A stretch of DNA of 64,000 nucleotides from Geminocystis sp. NIES-3708 (GCF_001548095.1 NZ_AP014815.1:2913656-2977655), one strand, 5' to 3'; shown: positions 45,189-56,217, numbered from the stretch's first letter. Translations and numbers: made by a program. The notes: generated by a model not told the origin, from the letters alone.

Positions 45189-46529
45189 ATGTCAAAAGTT
45201 CAGACTATTGCTCAAACTGCCACCGAAAAAGCTTCACAATTGGGAATTACAAAATTTGACATATATGGTTCGGCAATTGATCAAACTAGCGTACAAGTGT
45301 TTCAAGGTGAGCCAAAACAAGTAAAAGCTTCTCAGAAATCAAGTGTTATTGTGAGAGTCTGGAATGAAAAACAACAGATAGGTGTTACTTCTACTACTGA
45401 CATTGATGCCGTGGGAATTGAATTAGCTTTGAAAACTGCCTTAGAAGCTAGTAACTTTGGTGTAACTAATTATGTACCAGATTTTAGTGATGAAGCAAAA
45501 TTACCTTTGCCATCCGTAAATAGTGAATTAGGTAAGGCTTCTTTAGCTTCTGATTTAATTGATAAGTTATTGAAAATTGAAGCTGATTTGTTAAATTCTC
45601 ATGAAGCGATCACATCCGTGCCTTATAATGGATTGGCAGAACAAGAAATAGAAAGATTTTATATTAACAGTGATGGTGCATTAAGGGAAGAAACTCGTTC
45701 TTTTTCCTCCATCTATTTATATACTACCACCGAAGAAGAAAATAGAAAACCCCGTAGCGGTGGTGCATATAAAGTAGCAAATACCTTACAGAAATTAGAC
45801 ATCGATGGTTGTTTTCAAGAAACTGTAGAAAAAACTATTAGTCATCTTAATTATGAACCAATAAAGTCAGGAAAATATCGAGTCGTTTTTTCACCTGAAG
45901 CCTTTTTAAGTTTATTAGGTGCATTTAGCAACCTCTATAACGCTCAAAATATTCTTGATAAACAAAGTTTATCAACTCCTGAATCATTGGGACAAAAAAT
46001 CGCTTCTTCTTTACTGTCTGTCAGTGATAATGCTTTACATGAAGGAAATATTAGTGCAGAAACCTTTGATGGTGAAGGCACACCAACCCGTAATTTACCT
46101 ATTATTGATAAGGGAGTTTTAGTGAATTTTTTACATAGTAGTGTAACTGCAAAAAGAATGAATACAACTCCTACAGGTCATGCTAGTATTGGAGCAAAAG
46201 TAAGTATTAGCCCCAATTATTATCATGTTTTTCGTGGAGAAGAGCCTACTACTCAATATAATTTAAATACGGCTGAAAATATCATTTTAATTGATGATGT
46301 TCAAGCATTACACGCAGGAGTCAATTCCTTACAAGGTTCATTTTCTTTACCCTTTGATGGTTGGTTAGTCAATCAAGGAGAAAAAATAAGCATTGAAGCC
46401 GCAACGGTAGCAGGAGATTTTCTTGATGTTTTAAAATCTATTATTTTTGTGGAAGAAACTCCCGAAGTTACTCCTAGCGGTGTTTGTCCTCGTATTTGGG
46501 TCGATAGTTTATCGATTACAGGACAATAA
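45189..46529 (+). CDS. TldE/PmbA family protein
   Basis: Protein of 446 residues in the TldD/PmbA metallopeptidase superfamily. The N-terminal domain (FDIYGSAIDQTSVQVFQGEPKQVKAS) and the C-terminal blocks (RIWVDSLSITG) match the PmbA (TldE) branch, which lacks the HExxxH zinc motif of TldD; I see none here. TldD and TldE act together as a protease on small peptides or partially unfolded proteins. The TldD partner is not adjacent. A run of AT-rich heptamer-like repeats precedes the gene. Confidence 0.8.
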   Translation: MSKVQTIAQTATEKASQLGITKFDIYGSAIDQTSVQVFQGEPKQVKASQKSSVIVRVWNEKQQIGVTSTTDIDAVGIELALKTALEASNFGVTNYVPDFSDEAKLPLPSVNSELGKASLASDLIDKLLKIEADLLNSHEAITSVPYNGLAEQEIERFYINSDGALREETRSFSSIYLYTTTEEENRKPRSGGAYKVANTLQKLDIDGCFQETVEKTISHLNYEPIKSGKYRVVFSPEAFLSLLGAFSNLYNAQNILDKQSLSTPESLGQKIASSLLSVSDNALHEGNISAETFDGEGTPTRNLPIIDKGVLVNFLHSSVTAKRMNTTPTGHASIGAKVSISPNYYHVFRGEEPTTQYNLNTAENIILIDDVQALHAGVNSLQGSFSLPFDGWLVNQGEKISIEAATVAGDFLDVLKSIIFVEETPEVTPSGVCPRIWVDSLSITGQ

Positions 46530-46638
46530 AAAACTGGCAATTATTTGATTTAAAGTTAAAAATATTCCCTTTTGAAGGAGTTATTTTCACAGTCAAGGTT
46601 AATTTTAATTTGTCTAGCCCTCACCTCCAACCCTTTTT

Positions 46639-46661
46639 CTCTAAGATGAGAGGATTTTTTT
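46639..46661 (+). terminator. possible intrinsic terminator after the PmbA-like gene
   Basis: CTCT (46639-46642) and AGAG (46649-46652) can pair around a 6-base loop, and a run of eight T's follows after two bases. The stem is short, so confidence is modest. Confidence 0.4.
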
Positions 46662-46698
46662 TGTAATTATTGATTCATTAATTAATAAAAAAAATATA

Positions 46699-47430
46699 CT
46701 AAAAATGACTTTTTATTTCTTTCATTTCTTCCTCTGATAAAGGTTGAATAACAAATTGACAATTAAAACATTTTTCTGCTGCTTTTGTTAAAGTGTTGAT
46801 AATTTCATCTAAAGATAAAGATTCGGGAATAATAGATTGAGGAGGTAGGCTGTTAAAAACCTTCTCAAACAGCTTTAAATCAGGCTTTAACATCATTGAA
46901 CCATGCTGAAGGATAAATTTAGCCTTTTTAAGTTGTGCACTGCCAATAAATTTATGTCCATGGGAATTGACTAAATCTGCATTGGTGGCGAGTTTAAAAC
47001 AATTTGGTGAGTTTAAATATAGCTTTTTCGGTTCTCCAAAATACAATTTTATTCCTAATTCTTTCCATCCTAAAATCAAAAATTGACAAATTTGTCGATA
47101 AACCTGATCTAAATTGCCCTCTAAATTAGATGTGATAACGGCATAAGTTAAATCTCCTTGATGTAATACACCTCTCCCACCACTAGGACGTTTCACTAAA
47201 TCTAAAGATTTTCCTTGATAAGTTATATTTTGCCAATGATTTGGAAAATGATGTTTTTGACTAATACCCAAAGAAATGGCTACGGGATTCCATGTATAAA
47301 ATCTAAGAGTGGGAGGATGATTATGATGTTGATGTTGTTTTAATAACCATTCATCAATCGCCATTTGTAATTTTCCATGTCCTTCGATTAAAGGTATAAA
47401 ACGCCAAGTAGGTAGTTGCTTTTTGAGCAT
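46699..47430 (-). CDS. lipoate/octanoate-protein ligase family protein
   Basis: Protein of 243 residues in the BPL/LplA/LipB fold. The ligand loop RPSGGRGVLHQGDLTYAV and the Lys in HGHKFIGSAQ correspond to the lipoate-binding and catalytic lysine elements of LplA or LipM-type enzymes. The N-terminal MAIDEWLL motif also fits. It probably attaches or transfers lipoyl/octanoyl groups to 2-oxoacid dehydrogenases or GcvH. Whether it is a ligase or a transferase cannot be told. It is a single gene, convergent with the PmbA-like gene. Confidence 0.82.
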   Translation of the reverse strand: MLKKQLPTWRFIPLIEGHGKLQMAIDEWLLKQHQHHNHPPTLRFYTWNPVAISLGISQKHHFPNHWQNITYQGKSLDLVKRPSGGRGVLHQGDLTYAVITSNLEGNLDQVYRQICQFLILGWKELGIKLYFGEPKKLYLNSPNCFKLATNADLVNSHGHKFIGSAQLKKAKFILQHGSMMLKPDLKLFEKVFNSLPPQSIIPESLSLDEIINTLTKAAEKCFNCQFVIQPLSEEEMKEIKSHF

Positions 47431-47550
47431 ATTTAAAAAGTAGTAAAAATTAATAATAGTTAGGGAAATTTATATTTTCTCTGAGGAGGCGACAATAAAG
47501 CTAAACAAAAGATGCAGTAAAGGATTGAAGATGCGAATCCAAGGGGAGAT

Positions 47551-47835
47551 CAAATATTTTCAGTTTTTATATTAATTACTATAGAAGAAGATGTTTCAAC
47601 TTTTTCAATTTTATCATCATCATTTAAAAAATCAGTTTAATTTACCTAAGTATCCTTCTTTTATAATCTCACTCTTTTGATGTATTTATCCATACTTCTA
47701 CAGCATCTTTGCTAATTAAAATAGCTTTTTCGTCCGTATCATCATCAGACAAGCAAGTAAATCAGGAAATTCGATTAAATAACCGCCACCATCTTCAGGA
47801 GATAATGGTTTTAAAAGATAAGAATAAAATAGCTT
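47551..47835 (-). pseudogene. HicB-like antitoxin relic
   Basis: Between the lipoate ligase-like gene and the TOPRIM gene, the minus strand holds a broken coding sequence. One frame reads LLKPLSPEDGGGYLIEFPDL followed by LACL, a clear HicB-type antitoxin core. The frame then shifts by one and continues as DDDTDEKAILISKDAVEVWI with NTSKE and a TGA at 47669-47671. Two more short open stretches follow, ending near 47551. At least two frameshifts make it non-functional. No HicA toxin gene is seen nearby. Confidence 0.55.
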
Positions 47836-47840
47836 TTATT

Positions 47841-48536
47841 TTACTCATTAAATTTTTTATTAAATAATGATAAAAAATCTTTTAATTTCTGTAAATTTTC
47901 ATCTTCAAAGTTCCAAATCTCTTTTTTATTAGTCATAATGTATTCAAAATTATTCATACTGCATTTTTTTCCTGCTTGTTTTCTTTCTTGATTAGAACAA
48001 GTATCATAACGAATATAAATATTAACCCAAAATTTATCAAAGTCTTTTTGTTTAATATTTCCACCTTGATTTTCTAAACATTTTTGCCAATCTTCAAGGC
48101 AATCTGCATGGGGTGAATCTTGAGATTTTATAGCTTTTAATACCGTTTCCAATTCTCCTTTTCCTTCAACATTAGTAAAATAAAAAGCTATTTTAATCTT
48201 ATTACTAGGACTGGATACTTCAATAAATTCACTGGTATTTTTCAATATATTTATATCCGAAAAAACTGGATTTAAACAATTATTAATAAATTCTATTCTC
48301 TCCGCTACCGTGTAATTATCAATATCGATAATAATACCTAACTTATTAATTGGTTTTTTCAAATTACGAGCTTGTAAACTTTTGAGTTTTTCTATTAATA
48401 TTTTTTCTGATAAACCGTCTAAAGTTTCATATTCATTAAGGATAATTTCCGTTTCGATTGGTAGATTGAGATAATTAATTAAAGCATCAAAAAAAATTCG
48501 ATCGTTTTTGCTTTCAACAATAAGAATATTACTCAC
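47841..48536 (-). CDS. TOPRIM-fold (DUF3226/DUF4435-like) protein paired with an ATPase
   Basis: Protein of 231 residues. The TOPRIM signature is visible: Glu7 in ILIVESKNDRIFF and an acidic DxD in LGIIIDIDNYT. This nuclease/primase fold is found in OLD nucleases and as the second gene of two-gene ATPase-TOPRIM defence modules such as PARIS. It starts at a GTG inside the end of the ATPase gene (8-base overlap), so the two are coupled. A defence role is inferred from the gene pair only. The reading frame is intact. Confidence 0.62.
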   Translation of the reverse strand: MSNILIVESKNDRIFFDALINYLNLPIETEIILNEYETLDGLSEKILIEKLKSLQARNLKKPINKLGIIIDIDNYTVAERIEFINNCLNPVFSDINILKNTSEFIEVSSPSNKIKIAFYFTNVEGKGELETVLKAIKSQDSPHADCLEDWQKCLENQGGNIKQKDFDKFWVNIYIRYDTCSNQERKQAGKKCSMNNFEYIMTNKKEIWNFEDENLQKLKDFLSLFNKKFNE

Positions 48537-49772
48537 CTCTTAACCCGACTCCTCCTTCATGCTTTAAAGAATATTGCAAAACATCTAAATCTCTTTTTAT
48601 ACTCACAATTTGATTCGTTTTTTCATGTCTTGCTAATTCAAAATAAGCCCCTTCATTTGGATATTCTAAACCTACATCAGCAAAGGCTTTTATCATTTCT
48701 AAACTATGAGTTGTGGCAAAAATTTGAATATCTAATTCCATTACTAACTTAAACAAACTACGCCAAAATTCTCGTTGATTTTGATAATGAATACCGTTTT
48801 CTATTTCGTCAATTAAACAAACACTATTTTTACTATTAATGATTCTCAAAATTATGTCAAGTACTCGATTAAAGCAATCACCAAACAAAGAAATAGGTAA
48901 AAAGTTTTCCCCTTTTCTTCTTAAGTAAATATCTGGCTCATTTATGGTTAAACTTCTAATTTCTGCAATAGTAGGATCTAATTTTTGCAAAATATTTAAA
49001 ATTTCACCAGATTTATCATTTAAGATTGCTAAATCAAAGTTTTTAGCCAATTCTCGATTTGATATTTTGGCAAGAGACAATACACAAAATATAGAGTTTT
49101 TTTCAAGCCATTGCATTAAATATTTAGAAATAATTTCGTGATTTTTGTTTATTCCTTGTCTTTTTATTGTAGAATGGCCTTTAACACCTTTTGATATGAT
49201 TATATCGTTTCCTTGTGTTTTTATTTCATAATCTTCTTTAAAGTATAATTTACTATTTTCTTTGTCTATCAAATCAATCTCAGAATAAATAAACAATCTA
49301 AAAAAGTTTTGATAATTAAGAATGGAAATATGATCGTTTGAGCTATGTAATTCTATTTTATTTCCCGAATATATATTATTTAGTGATACTGTCGCTATTT
49401 CTTTGTCTCTTAATTTCCTTGTTGATTGGTTTGTATTTAATCTAACAGTTCGAGGAAATATAAAACTATTTATTTCTTCTTCGGTTTTTTCTTTAGTTGT
49501 ACCTATTAACTCAATTTCTTTTTTAGTATTTCTATTCAAAAAAAAGTTTTCCCATGTAATTTCGGGGGATTTTTGATTAACAGAAGAAAACTCTTTTCTT
49601 AACTCTTTTAAAAAAAGAATACTTTGTGGTTCTGGTGATATATATATATAGCTTCTAATAAAGCAGTTTTACCAGAATTATTTTTACCACCAATTAAATT
49701 AACTCGTTGAAATCCCTCTATTTTTGTATCTTCAAAACAACGAAAATTTTTAATCTGAATATCAAGTAGCAT
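48529..49772 (-). pseudogene. OLD/RecF-like AAA ATPase, split by a frameshift at a TA repeat
   Basis: ATG at 49772 begins MLLDIQIKNFRCFEDTKIEG, with Walker A GGKNNSGKTALLEAI. At the dinucleotide tract 49638-49650 (six TA units on the coding strand) the frame is lost and ends at a TAA soon after. The other frame continues without a stop from the tract to 48529 and has the ABC signature-like SLFGDCFNR, Walker B VCLIDEIEN and switch His in TTHSLEM. With one TA unit less, both parts would be one protein of about 413 residues. It may be an inactive gene, a phase-variable gene in the off state, or an assembly error. Confidence 0.72.
49638..49650. repeat. (TA)6 dinucleotide tract at the ATPase frameshift
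   Basis: Thirteen bases of alternating A and T lie inside the ATPase coding region, just after the Walker A helix. Loss of one unit, or gain of two, would restore the frame, which is the behaviour of a slippage-prone contingency tract. Six units is short for high-rate slippage. Confidence 0.85.
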
Positions 49773-49790
49773 ATTTTTTTATTTCTTTAC

Positions 49791-49819
49791 AAAAAAAAGT
49801 AGGGTGGGCAATGCCCACC
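49791..49819 (-). terminator. Rho-independent terminator of the glutamate synthase gene
   Basis: GGTGGGC (49803-49809) and GCCCACC (49813-49819) form a perfect 7-bp stem with a 3-base loop. On the minus strand it is followed after a few bases by an eight-T tract (49798-49791). It lies 11 bases beyond the stop codon of the gene. The core GGGCAATGCCCA is shared with 9678-9690. Confidence 0.85.
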
Positions 49820-49830
49820 GCAAAGTTAAA

Positions 49831-52800
49831 TTACACAGTAGTTAACTCTTTTTGAGCCTTAACTTCAGTAGTTTCTGCTTCAGAAGGAGGAACTACTTGC
49901 CAGAATTTCGGTACATAATTCGCCCAATTATCTAAGATTAATTGACCTTTTTTACTACCTGTTTTTTCCACATGAATTGTGATTAATTCTTTTAATTGTG
50001 CCTCACCTTGCTCAGTACAAATACGCTGAATTTGGACGATTTCAGGGTTAACTTTAGGCTCAAAATTGCCCTCCTCATCTAAGAAGTAGCCTAAGCCTCC
50101 TGTCATACCTGCACCTATGTTACGCCCAACGCTTCCTAAGACAACGATTAACCCTCCTGTCATATATTCACAACAGTGATCTCCAGCACCTTCAATTACG
50201 GCTGTTGCTTTAGAGTTACGCACCCCAAAACGCTCTCCAGCTCGTCCATTGGCATATAATTCACCACCCGTTGCACCGTATAAGCAGGTATTGCCTAAAA
50301 TGACGTTATCCGAAGCCTCAAAGGTGCATTCAGAAGGCGGTACAATGACGATCGAACCTCCATTTATACCTTTACCAACGTAGTCATTGGCTTCCCCTTC
50401 GAGATGAATATTCATGCCTTGAATGTTGAAAGCACCGAAACTTTGTCCAGCATAACCTTTAAAATTCAAGTTTAATTGACCATTAAAGCCCAAATTACCG
50501 TGATTTTTGGCGATAACCCCTGAAATTCTTGCCCCTACGGAACGATCAGTGTTAATAATCTTAATTTCTTTGGTAATCTTACCATGAGAATTAATTGCAC
50601 CCATGATGTCAGCATCTGCTAAAATTTCATCATCTAAAACATGACCGTTAGTGTGAGTATCACCATGTTGCAACCAGTCACGGTTAGTTTTCGTGTCAGG
50701 AAGATTGGTTAAACAGTCGAGAATCAAGGCTTTTGTTTTAGTGAGTTTTGCATCGTGACGATAGGTTAATAAGTCTGCACGTCCAATAACTTCATCTAAA
50801 CTACGATAGCCCAATTTAGCGAGAATTGATCGAACCTCCTCCGCTACAAAGTAAAAGAAATTAACCACATCCCCCGGCACACCAGAGAAACGCTGACGTA
50901 AACGCTCTTGTTGAGTGGCAACTCCTACAGGGCATTGATTGGTATGGCAAACACGAGCCATAATACAACCTTCTGCAATCATGGCAATGCTACCGAAACC
51001 GTATTCTTCAGCACCCATTAACGCCGCCATGACAATATCCCAACCTGTTTTTAAGCCACCATCGGCACGGAGTAAAACTCGATCGCGCAATTGGTTCTCT
51101 AATAAAGTGCGATGTACTTCAGTTACGCCCAATTCCCAAGGGCAACCTGCGTGTTTAATGGAACTTAAAGGAGATGCACCTGTACCACCATCATGACCAG
51201 AAATTTGGATTACATCCGCATTAGCTTTGGCGACACCTGCGGCGATCGTACCGATACCGATTTCTGCCACTAATTTAACGGATACTTTAGCAGAGGGGTT
51301 AATCTGGTGTAAATCGTGGATTAATTGAGCTAAATCCTCAATGGAATAGATGTCATGGTGAGGAGGAGGAGAAATTAAAGTTACCCCCGGTTTGGAAAGT
51401 CTCAAGGTTGCGATGTAATCACTAACTTTCTTACCCGGTAACTGCCCCCCTTCTCCCGGTTTTGCACCCTGTGCCATCTTGATTTCTAGCTGTTCACCAC
51501 TCATTAAATACTCAGGAGTGACACCAAATCGCCCTGATGCAATTTGTTTGATAGCTGAGGTGGCACGATCGCCATTTTTCAAGCCTTTTAAGATAGGAAA
51601 ACGAGGGCTTTTGCCTTCTTCATTCACATCATCAATGGGAGTATAACGGTTAGTATCTTCTCCACCTTCTCCAGAATTGGATTTACCACCGATGCGATTC
51701 ATGGCAATAGCAAGGGTTTCGTGAGCTTCTTTGCTTAACGCCCCTAAAGACATACCCCCCGTACAAAAGCGTTTGACAATGTCTTCTACAGGCTCAACAT
51801 CATCGATAGAGATAGAATTTCGATCACTCTTAAACTCCAATAAATCCCTTAAAGCAGTGGCAGGGCGCTCTTGCAGATACTTGCGATAAAATTCATAATG
51901 ATCATAACCTTCCTGTTTCCCGTAGGCTGAAACCGCTTTATGTAGAGATTTTGCCATTTCGGGGGAATTCATGTGATATTCACCACCTTTTTTATAATTG
52001 ACATAGCCGTAGTTTTCTAATTTTTTGCCTTGTAATTCAGGGAAGGCTTTTTGATGGAAAGAAACAACCTCGTTAGCCACTTCTGGAAGGTTTAAACCAC
52101 CTACACGGCTAGTTGTGCCTTTGAAAGCTAATTCCATCACATCTGCACCTAAACCGATACACTCAAAAATCTGCGCACCATGATAGGAAGCCAAGAGAGA
52201 AATCCCCATTTTCGACAAAATTTTGAGTAATCCTGCCTCTACTGCTTTACGATAGCGTTCTAAGGCTTCAGACTCGGTTATTTTCTCGATTTTCTCGGTT
52301 TCCATCAGTTTTTGAGTTTTGCTGTCGTGCCACCAATCAGAAACGGATTCTAAGGCTAGGTAAGGGCAAACTGCGGATGCACCAAAACCGATTAAACAGG
52401 CGAAGTGATGAGTACTCCAACATTGGGCTGTGTCAGCAATAAGAGAGGTTTTTAAGCGTAATCCTTCTTTGATTAAGTGTTGATGTACTGCACCCATAGC
52501 GAGGAGAGAGGGGATATAAGTAGTCTCACTGTCAATTTTACCCTCAATTCGATCGCTCAAAATCAGGATTTTATGCCCTTCTAATACCGCTTTAGTGGCA
52601 TCTTTACATAATTTTTCTAAAGCTAATTTTAAGCCGTTTGGTCCATCACTGAGGGGATATAATGTTGATAATTCATAAGTCTCGAAATCTTCAGCCTTGA
52701 TTTTTGCTAATTCACCCCGTGACAATACAGGGGATTCTAACCAAAAAGTATGGGCATTTTCGGGTTTGATATAGAGTAAATTACCTCTTTCTCCTAAGTG

Positions 52801-54429
52801 CATCTGTAATGACATTACCAAACTTTCCCGTAAAGGGTCAATAGGAGGATTGGTAACTTGAGCAAAACGCTGTTTAAAATAGTCGTACAATAAACGAGGT
52901 TTATCGGATAACACTGCTAAGGGAATGTCGTCACCCATGCAGAAGGTTGCTTCTTTACCATCCCTTGCCATGTCGGCGATAATGATTTCTACGTCTTCAG
53001 CAGTGTAGCCAAAGGCGGTTTGCTGTTGTAATAATTTCTGTTTTTCTTGTAAAGGTAAAGGGGTAATGGGCTGTTTTGGTAACTCTAAGCGATAATCTTT
53101 CAACCATTGCCCATAAGGTTTTTGAGAAGCAATTTGTTGTTTGATTTCCCAGTTTTTGAGGATTTTATTATGTTCTAAGTCCACCACAATCATCTGACCG
53201 GGGCCTAGTTTGCCTTTTTCGATAATTTCTGATTCGTCTAAGTCAACAACTCCTGTTTCTGAACCAACTACCACATAACCATCTTTTGTGATAGCATAAC
53301 GGGCAGGACGTAAGCCATTTCGATCAAGACAAGCACCTACGGTTTTACCTTCACTGAAAGCGAGTAAAGCAGGACCATCCCAAGGCTCTTTTAATCCGCT
53401 ATAGTAATGATAGAAGTCGAGAATTTCGGGATATTTTTCTAATTCTGGTTGATTTTCGTAGGCTTCAGGTACAAGAATCATTAAGGCTTCGGGAATACTG
53501 CGACCTGTACGCACTAATAATTCTAAAGAACTATCGAGGTTGTAAGAGTCACTATTCGCCATGTTAACAACGGGAGTAACGCCGTCAAATTCTTCATCAC
53601 TCCAACCCGGTAACTCTAAATTGGCTTCCCTTACCGTCATCCAGTTAATATTACCGATGAGGGTGTTAATCTCGCCGTTATGCCCTAAAACTCGCATGGG
53701 CTGAGCGAAAGGCCATTTTGGTACGGTATTGGTACTAAAACGACGATGATACACCGCAAAACGGCTTTCGTATGCAGGGTTACTTAAATCTAAGTAAAAT
53801 TTTTCTAAGACATCTCCTTGTACTAATCCTTTATAAACTATGGTACGACAGGAGAAAGAACAGATATAGAAGTTATCGCTCAATTTTTTACCTACTCTTG
53901 ATCGTGCTACATATAATCTTCGATCAAGTTCATCTCCTTGATAATGAGTATCTCCTGAAGTAACAATAATTTGTTCAATGCGGGGCTGATTTGCTTTTGC
54001 TTGTTCTCCTAATACATCTGAATTTACAGGTACAGTACGCCAACCGAGGGTTTTTAAACTCTCCACGGCAACCATTTCTTCTACATATTTGCGCCCTTCT
54101 TCGGCTTCCTTCTCATCTTGGGGTAAAAATACCATACCCACCCCCCATTCTTCACAAGAAGGCATTTCAATTTTATTTTCTGTAAACCACTGTTTAAAAA
54201 TTTCTACGGGAATACCAGTCATAATACCCGAACCATCTCCCGTTTCTCTGTCAGCACCACAGCCCCCTCGATGTTCCATGCAGTGTAAGGCTTTTAGGGC
54301 TTCTTTAACTAATTTATGGGATTGACGATTATTTTGATAGGCGATAAAACCAACACCACAAGCATCTCTTTCTTCCACTAACCAAGGTTGTCCTTGAAAG
54401 GGAGTTAAACTATTATCAATATTTGTCAT
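49831..54429 (-). CDS. gltB: glutamate synthase large subunit (ferredoxin- or NAD(P)H-dependent)
   Basis: GOGAT of about 1532 residues converting glutamine and 2-oxoglutarate to two glutamates. Class II amidotransferase domain (catalytic Cys in ERDACGVGF, exposed by leader cleavage), central domain, FMN-binding synthase domain ([24 protein letters not shown]), 3Fe-4S cysteines ([15 protein letters not shown]) and C-terminal GXGXG beta-helix ([20 protein letters not shown]). No gltD gene is adjacent. Electron donor is uncertain: the single-gene setting fits ferredoxin-dependent enzymes. ATG 54429 is preferred to ATG 54447 because of the promoter position. Confidence 0.9.
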   Translation of the reverse strand: MTNIDNSLTPFQGQPWLVEERDACGVGFIAYQNNRQSHKLVKEALKALHCMEHRGGCGADRETGDGSGIMTGIPVEIFKQWFTENKIEMPSCEEWGVGMVFLPQDEKEAEEGRKYVEEMVAVESLKTLGWRTVPVNSDVLGEQAKANQPRIEQIIVTSGDTHYQGDELDRRLYVARSRVGKKLSDNFYICSFSCRTIVYKGLVQGDVLEKFYLDLSNPAYESRFAVYHRRFSTNTVPKWPFAQPMRVLGHNGEINTLIGNINWMTVREANLELPGWSDEEFDGVTPVVNMANSDSYNLDSSLELLVRTGRSIPEALMILVPEAYENQPELEKYPEILDFYHYYSGLKEPWDGPALLAFSEGKTVGACLDRNGLRPARYAITKDGYVVVGSETGVVDLDESEIIEKGKLGPGQMIVVDLEHNKILKNWEIKQQIASQKPYGQWLKDYRLELPKQPITPLPLQEKQKLLQQQTAFGYTAEDVEIIIADMARDGKEATFCMGDDIPLAVLSDKPRLLYDYFKQRFAQVTNPPIDPLRESLVMSLQMHLGERGNLLYIKPENAHTFWLESPVLSRGELAKIKAEDFETYELSTLYPLSDGPNGLKLALEKLCKDATKAVLEGHKILILSDRIEGKIDSETTYIPSLLAMGAVHQHLIKEGLRLKTSLIADTAQCWSTHHFACLIGFGASAVCPYLALESVSDWWHDSKTQKLMETEKIEKITESEALERYRKAVEAGLLKILSKMGISLLASYHGAQIFECIGLGADVMELAFKGTTSRVGGLNLPEVANEVVSFHQKAFPELQGKKLENYGYVNYKKGGEYHMNSPEMAKSLHKAVSAYGKQEGYDHYEFYRKYLQERPATALRDLLEFKSDRNSISIDDVEPVEDIVKRFCTGGMSLGALSKEAHETLAIAMNRIGGKSNSGEGGEDTNRYTPIDDVNEEGKSPRFPILKGLKNGDRATSAIKQIASGRFGVTPEYLMSGEQLEIKMAQGAKPGEGGQLPGKKVSDYIATLRLSKPGVTLISPPPHHDIYSIEDLAQLIHDLHQINPSAKVSVKLVAEIGIGTIAAGVAKANADVIQISGHDGGTGASPLSSIKHAGCPWELGVTEVHRTLLENQLRDRVLLRADGGLKTGWDIVMAALMGAEEYGFGSIAMIAEGCIMARVCHTNQCPVGVATQQERLRQRFSGVPGDVVNFFYFVAEEVRSILAKLGYRSLDEVIGRADLLTYRHDAKLTKTKALILDCLTNLPDTKTNRDWLQHGDTHTNGHVLDDEILADADIMGAINSHGKITKEIKIINTDRSVGARISGVIAKNHGNLGFNGQLNLNFKGYAGQSFGAFNIQGMNIHLEGEANDYVGKGINGGSIVIVPPSECTFEASDNVILGNTCLYGATGGELYANGRAGERFGVRNSKATAVIEGAGDHCCEYMTGGLIVVLGSVGRNIGAGMTGGLGYFLDEEGNFEPKVNPEIVQIQRICTEQGEAQLKELITIHVEKTGSKKGQLILDNWANYVPKFWQVVPPSEAETTEVKAQKELTTV

Positions 54430-54460
54430 TATATCTTGACCTTGCATACTTAGATTCGTT

Positions 54461-54504
54461 ATATTACTACCTATTGGTTATTAAAACTTAGTAACAAAGA
54501 ATAC
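54461..54504 (-). promoter_or_regulatory. NtcA box and -10 element upstream of gltB
   Basis: GTA-N8-TAC (54491-54504) is a perfect match to the binding site of the nitrogen regulator NtcA. On the minus strand a -10 like TAATAT (54466-54461) stands 24 bases downstream, close to the spacing of NtcA-activated promoters. The transcript would start near 54454, which favours ATG 54429 as start of gltB. Found by eye. Confidence 0.65.
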
Positions 54505-54666
54505 ACTGGTTTTACTATATTTATAACCATCGATCGTGATTGCTTCTATTATAAAGAATTGTTAAGTATTTTTTAAGATTTGCGACTATTATTTTTCTTG
54601 ATATTATGAAGATGTATGGTGTTGATATATAGAATCATGATTTTCAAAAAAGGGAATCAGAGAGGT

Positions 54667-56217
54667 TTAGGATTTTACTGTAGCTCCAAAATCTGATATT
54701 AATAAATCTTTTAAAACTGATTTGAGATCATCACAGGGAATACTTTTTTGTGTCACACTGCCTAAATGAGCATCTTTGCCGACTTTTCCTCCTGTAAATA
54801 AATTAACACCTTCTACTACTTGTCCATCTTTTTTAGCTTTTGTTCCCATTAAACCTATATCACCTGCTTGAGCTTGTCCGCAAGAGTTGGGGCAACCTGT
54901 CCAATGAATACGTACTCTTTCAGGTATATTTAATTCCGTATCTAATTCTTGGGCTAATTTCAATCCTCTTTGCTTAGTTTCTACTAAGGCAAAATTACAA
55001 TAACGAGCACCTGTACAGGAAATGAGCGATCGCACTAGAGGAGAAGGATTGACGGGATATTGTTGTAAAATAGGTTCAGCTAAAAAGGCTTCTACTTTTT
55101 CATCAGCGACAAAAGGAATAATAAAATTTTGCTCTACAGTTGCCCGAATTTCACCATTACCATAAACATCTGCTAAACGAGCTATATCATACATTCCCTG
55201 AGCGTTTAAATGTCCTACGGGGATATGTATGCCAATATAACTATAACCCTCTTGGATTTGAGGATGGACTCCTAAATGATCTCGTTTTTCCATAGTATAT
55301 TCATCTTTCGGGGCGGCAAAATAGAGAGATTTACCTAACTTTTTTTCTACTTCTATGCGAAATCGATTCATACCCCATTTATCAACCAACCACATTAAAC
55401 GAGATTTACCCCGATTTTCTCTTAAACCTTCCTCTAAGCCATTTTCACTATAAACTTTTAAAATAGCTGCGGATAACTCGATGACTTCATCGTTAGGTTT
55501 CACCCAGACATCCATAGGTATCGCTTCTGCACAACGTTGAGCTGATAAATAACCACCAATTAAGACATTAAAGCCAAATTCACCATCTTTAAAAGCAGGA
55601 ATAAAAGCAATATCATTAATTTCTGCATGGATAGAATTATCCCTAGCACCATCAACGGCAATATTTAATTTGCGGGGTAAATTGCTAAACTCATAACTAC
55701 CCTGCCCTTTATTAGTGATTAAATCCTGTAACTTTTGATTTAATTCCCTGGTATCAAATAATTCATCAGGATCAATTCCCGCTACAGGCGAACCTGTTAA
55801 ATTACGAACATTATCCATCCCAGACTGAATGGAAGTCATACCCACCGCCTCTAATTTTTGGAAAATGTCGGGAATATCTTCTAAATGAACACCCCTTAAT
55901 TGTATATTTTGACGAGTGGTAATATCTGCACTGCCATCATCTCCGTAACGTTCAATAATCTCTGCCAAAGTACGCATTTGTTCACTACTAAGAATCCCAT
56001 TAGGTATACGTAATCGCAACATGAATTTGCCCGGTGTTACAGGACGAAAAAAAATACCTAGCCACTTTAAACGTATAATTAAATCATCTTCTTCCATTGC
56101 CTCCCAACCCATTTGAGCAAAAGATTCTAACTCTTGTTTCACATCTAAGCCATGTTTTGCTGCTTTAACTTTTTCAATTTTATTTAATTTAACTTTTGTA
56201 TTAGTAGCAATCGTCAT
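54667..56217 (-). CDS. nirA: ferredoxin-nitrite reductase
   Basis: Siroheme and 4Fe-4S enzyme of 516 residues reducing nitrite to ammonium with ferredoxin electrons. The siroheme/cluster cysteines are in CTGARYCNFA and GCPNSCGQAQ. The nitrite/sulfite-reductase ferredoxin-like half domains run from about 60 to 125 and 310 to 380, and the siroheme motif TTRQNIQLRG is clear. It differs from sulfite reductase in length and in the N-terminal part. A perfect NtcA site lies 110 bases upstream. Nitrate reductase and transporter genes are not next to it. Confidence 0.93.
   Translation of the reverse strand: MTIATNTKVKLNKIEKVKAAKHGLDVKQELESFAQMGWEAMEEDDLIIRLKWLGIFFRPVTPGKFMLRLRIPNGILSSEQMRTLAEIIERYGDDGSADITTRQNIQLRGVHLEDIPDIFQKLEAVGMTSIQSGMDNVRNLTGSPVAGIDPDELFDTRELNQKLQDLITNKGQGSYEFSNLPRKLNIAVDGARDNSIHAEINDIAFIPAFKDGEFGFNVLIGGYLSAQRCAEAIPMDVWVKPNDEVIELSAAILKVYSENGLEEGLRENRGKSRLMWLVDKWGMNRFRIEVEKKLGKSLYFAAPKDEYTMEKRDHLGVHPQIQEGYSYIGIHIPVGHLNAQGMYDIARLADVYGNGEIRATVEQNFIIPFVADEKVEAFLAEPILQQYPVNPSPLVRSLISCTGARYCNFALVETKQRGLKLAQELDTELNIPERVRIHWTGCPNSCGQAQAGDIGLMGTKAKKDGQVVEGVNLFTGGKVGKDAHLGSVTQKSIPCDDLKSVLKDLLISDFGATVKS

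Noticed and set aside
50939-54325. Rightward frames of 60-85 residues across the glutamate synthase gene
   Set aside because: Antisense to a conserved gene, without ribosome-binding sites or family likeness.
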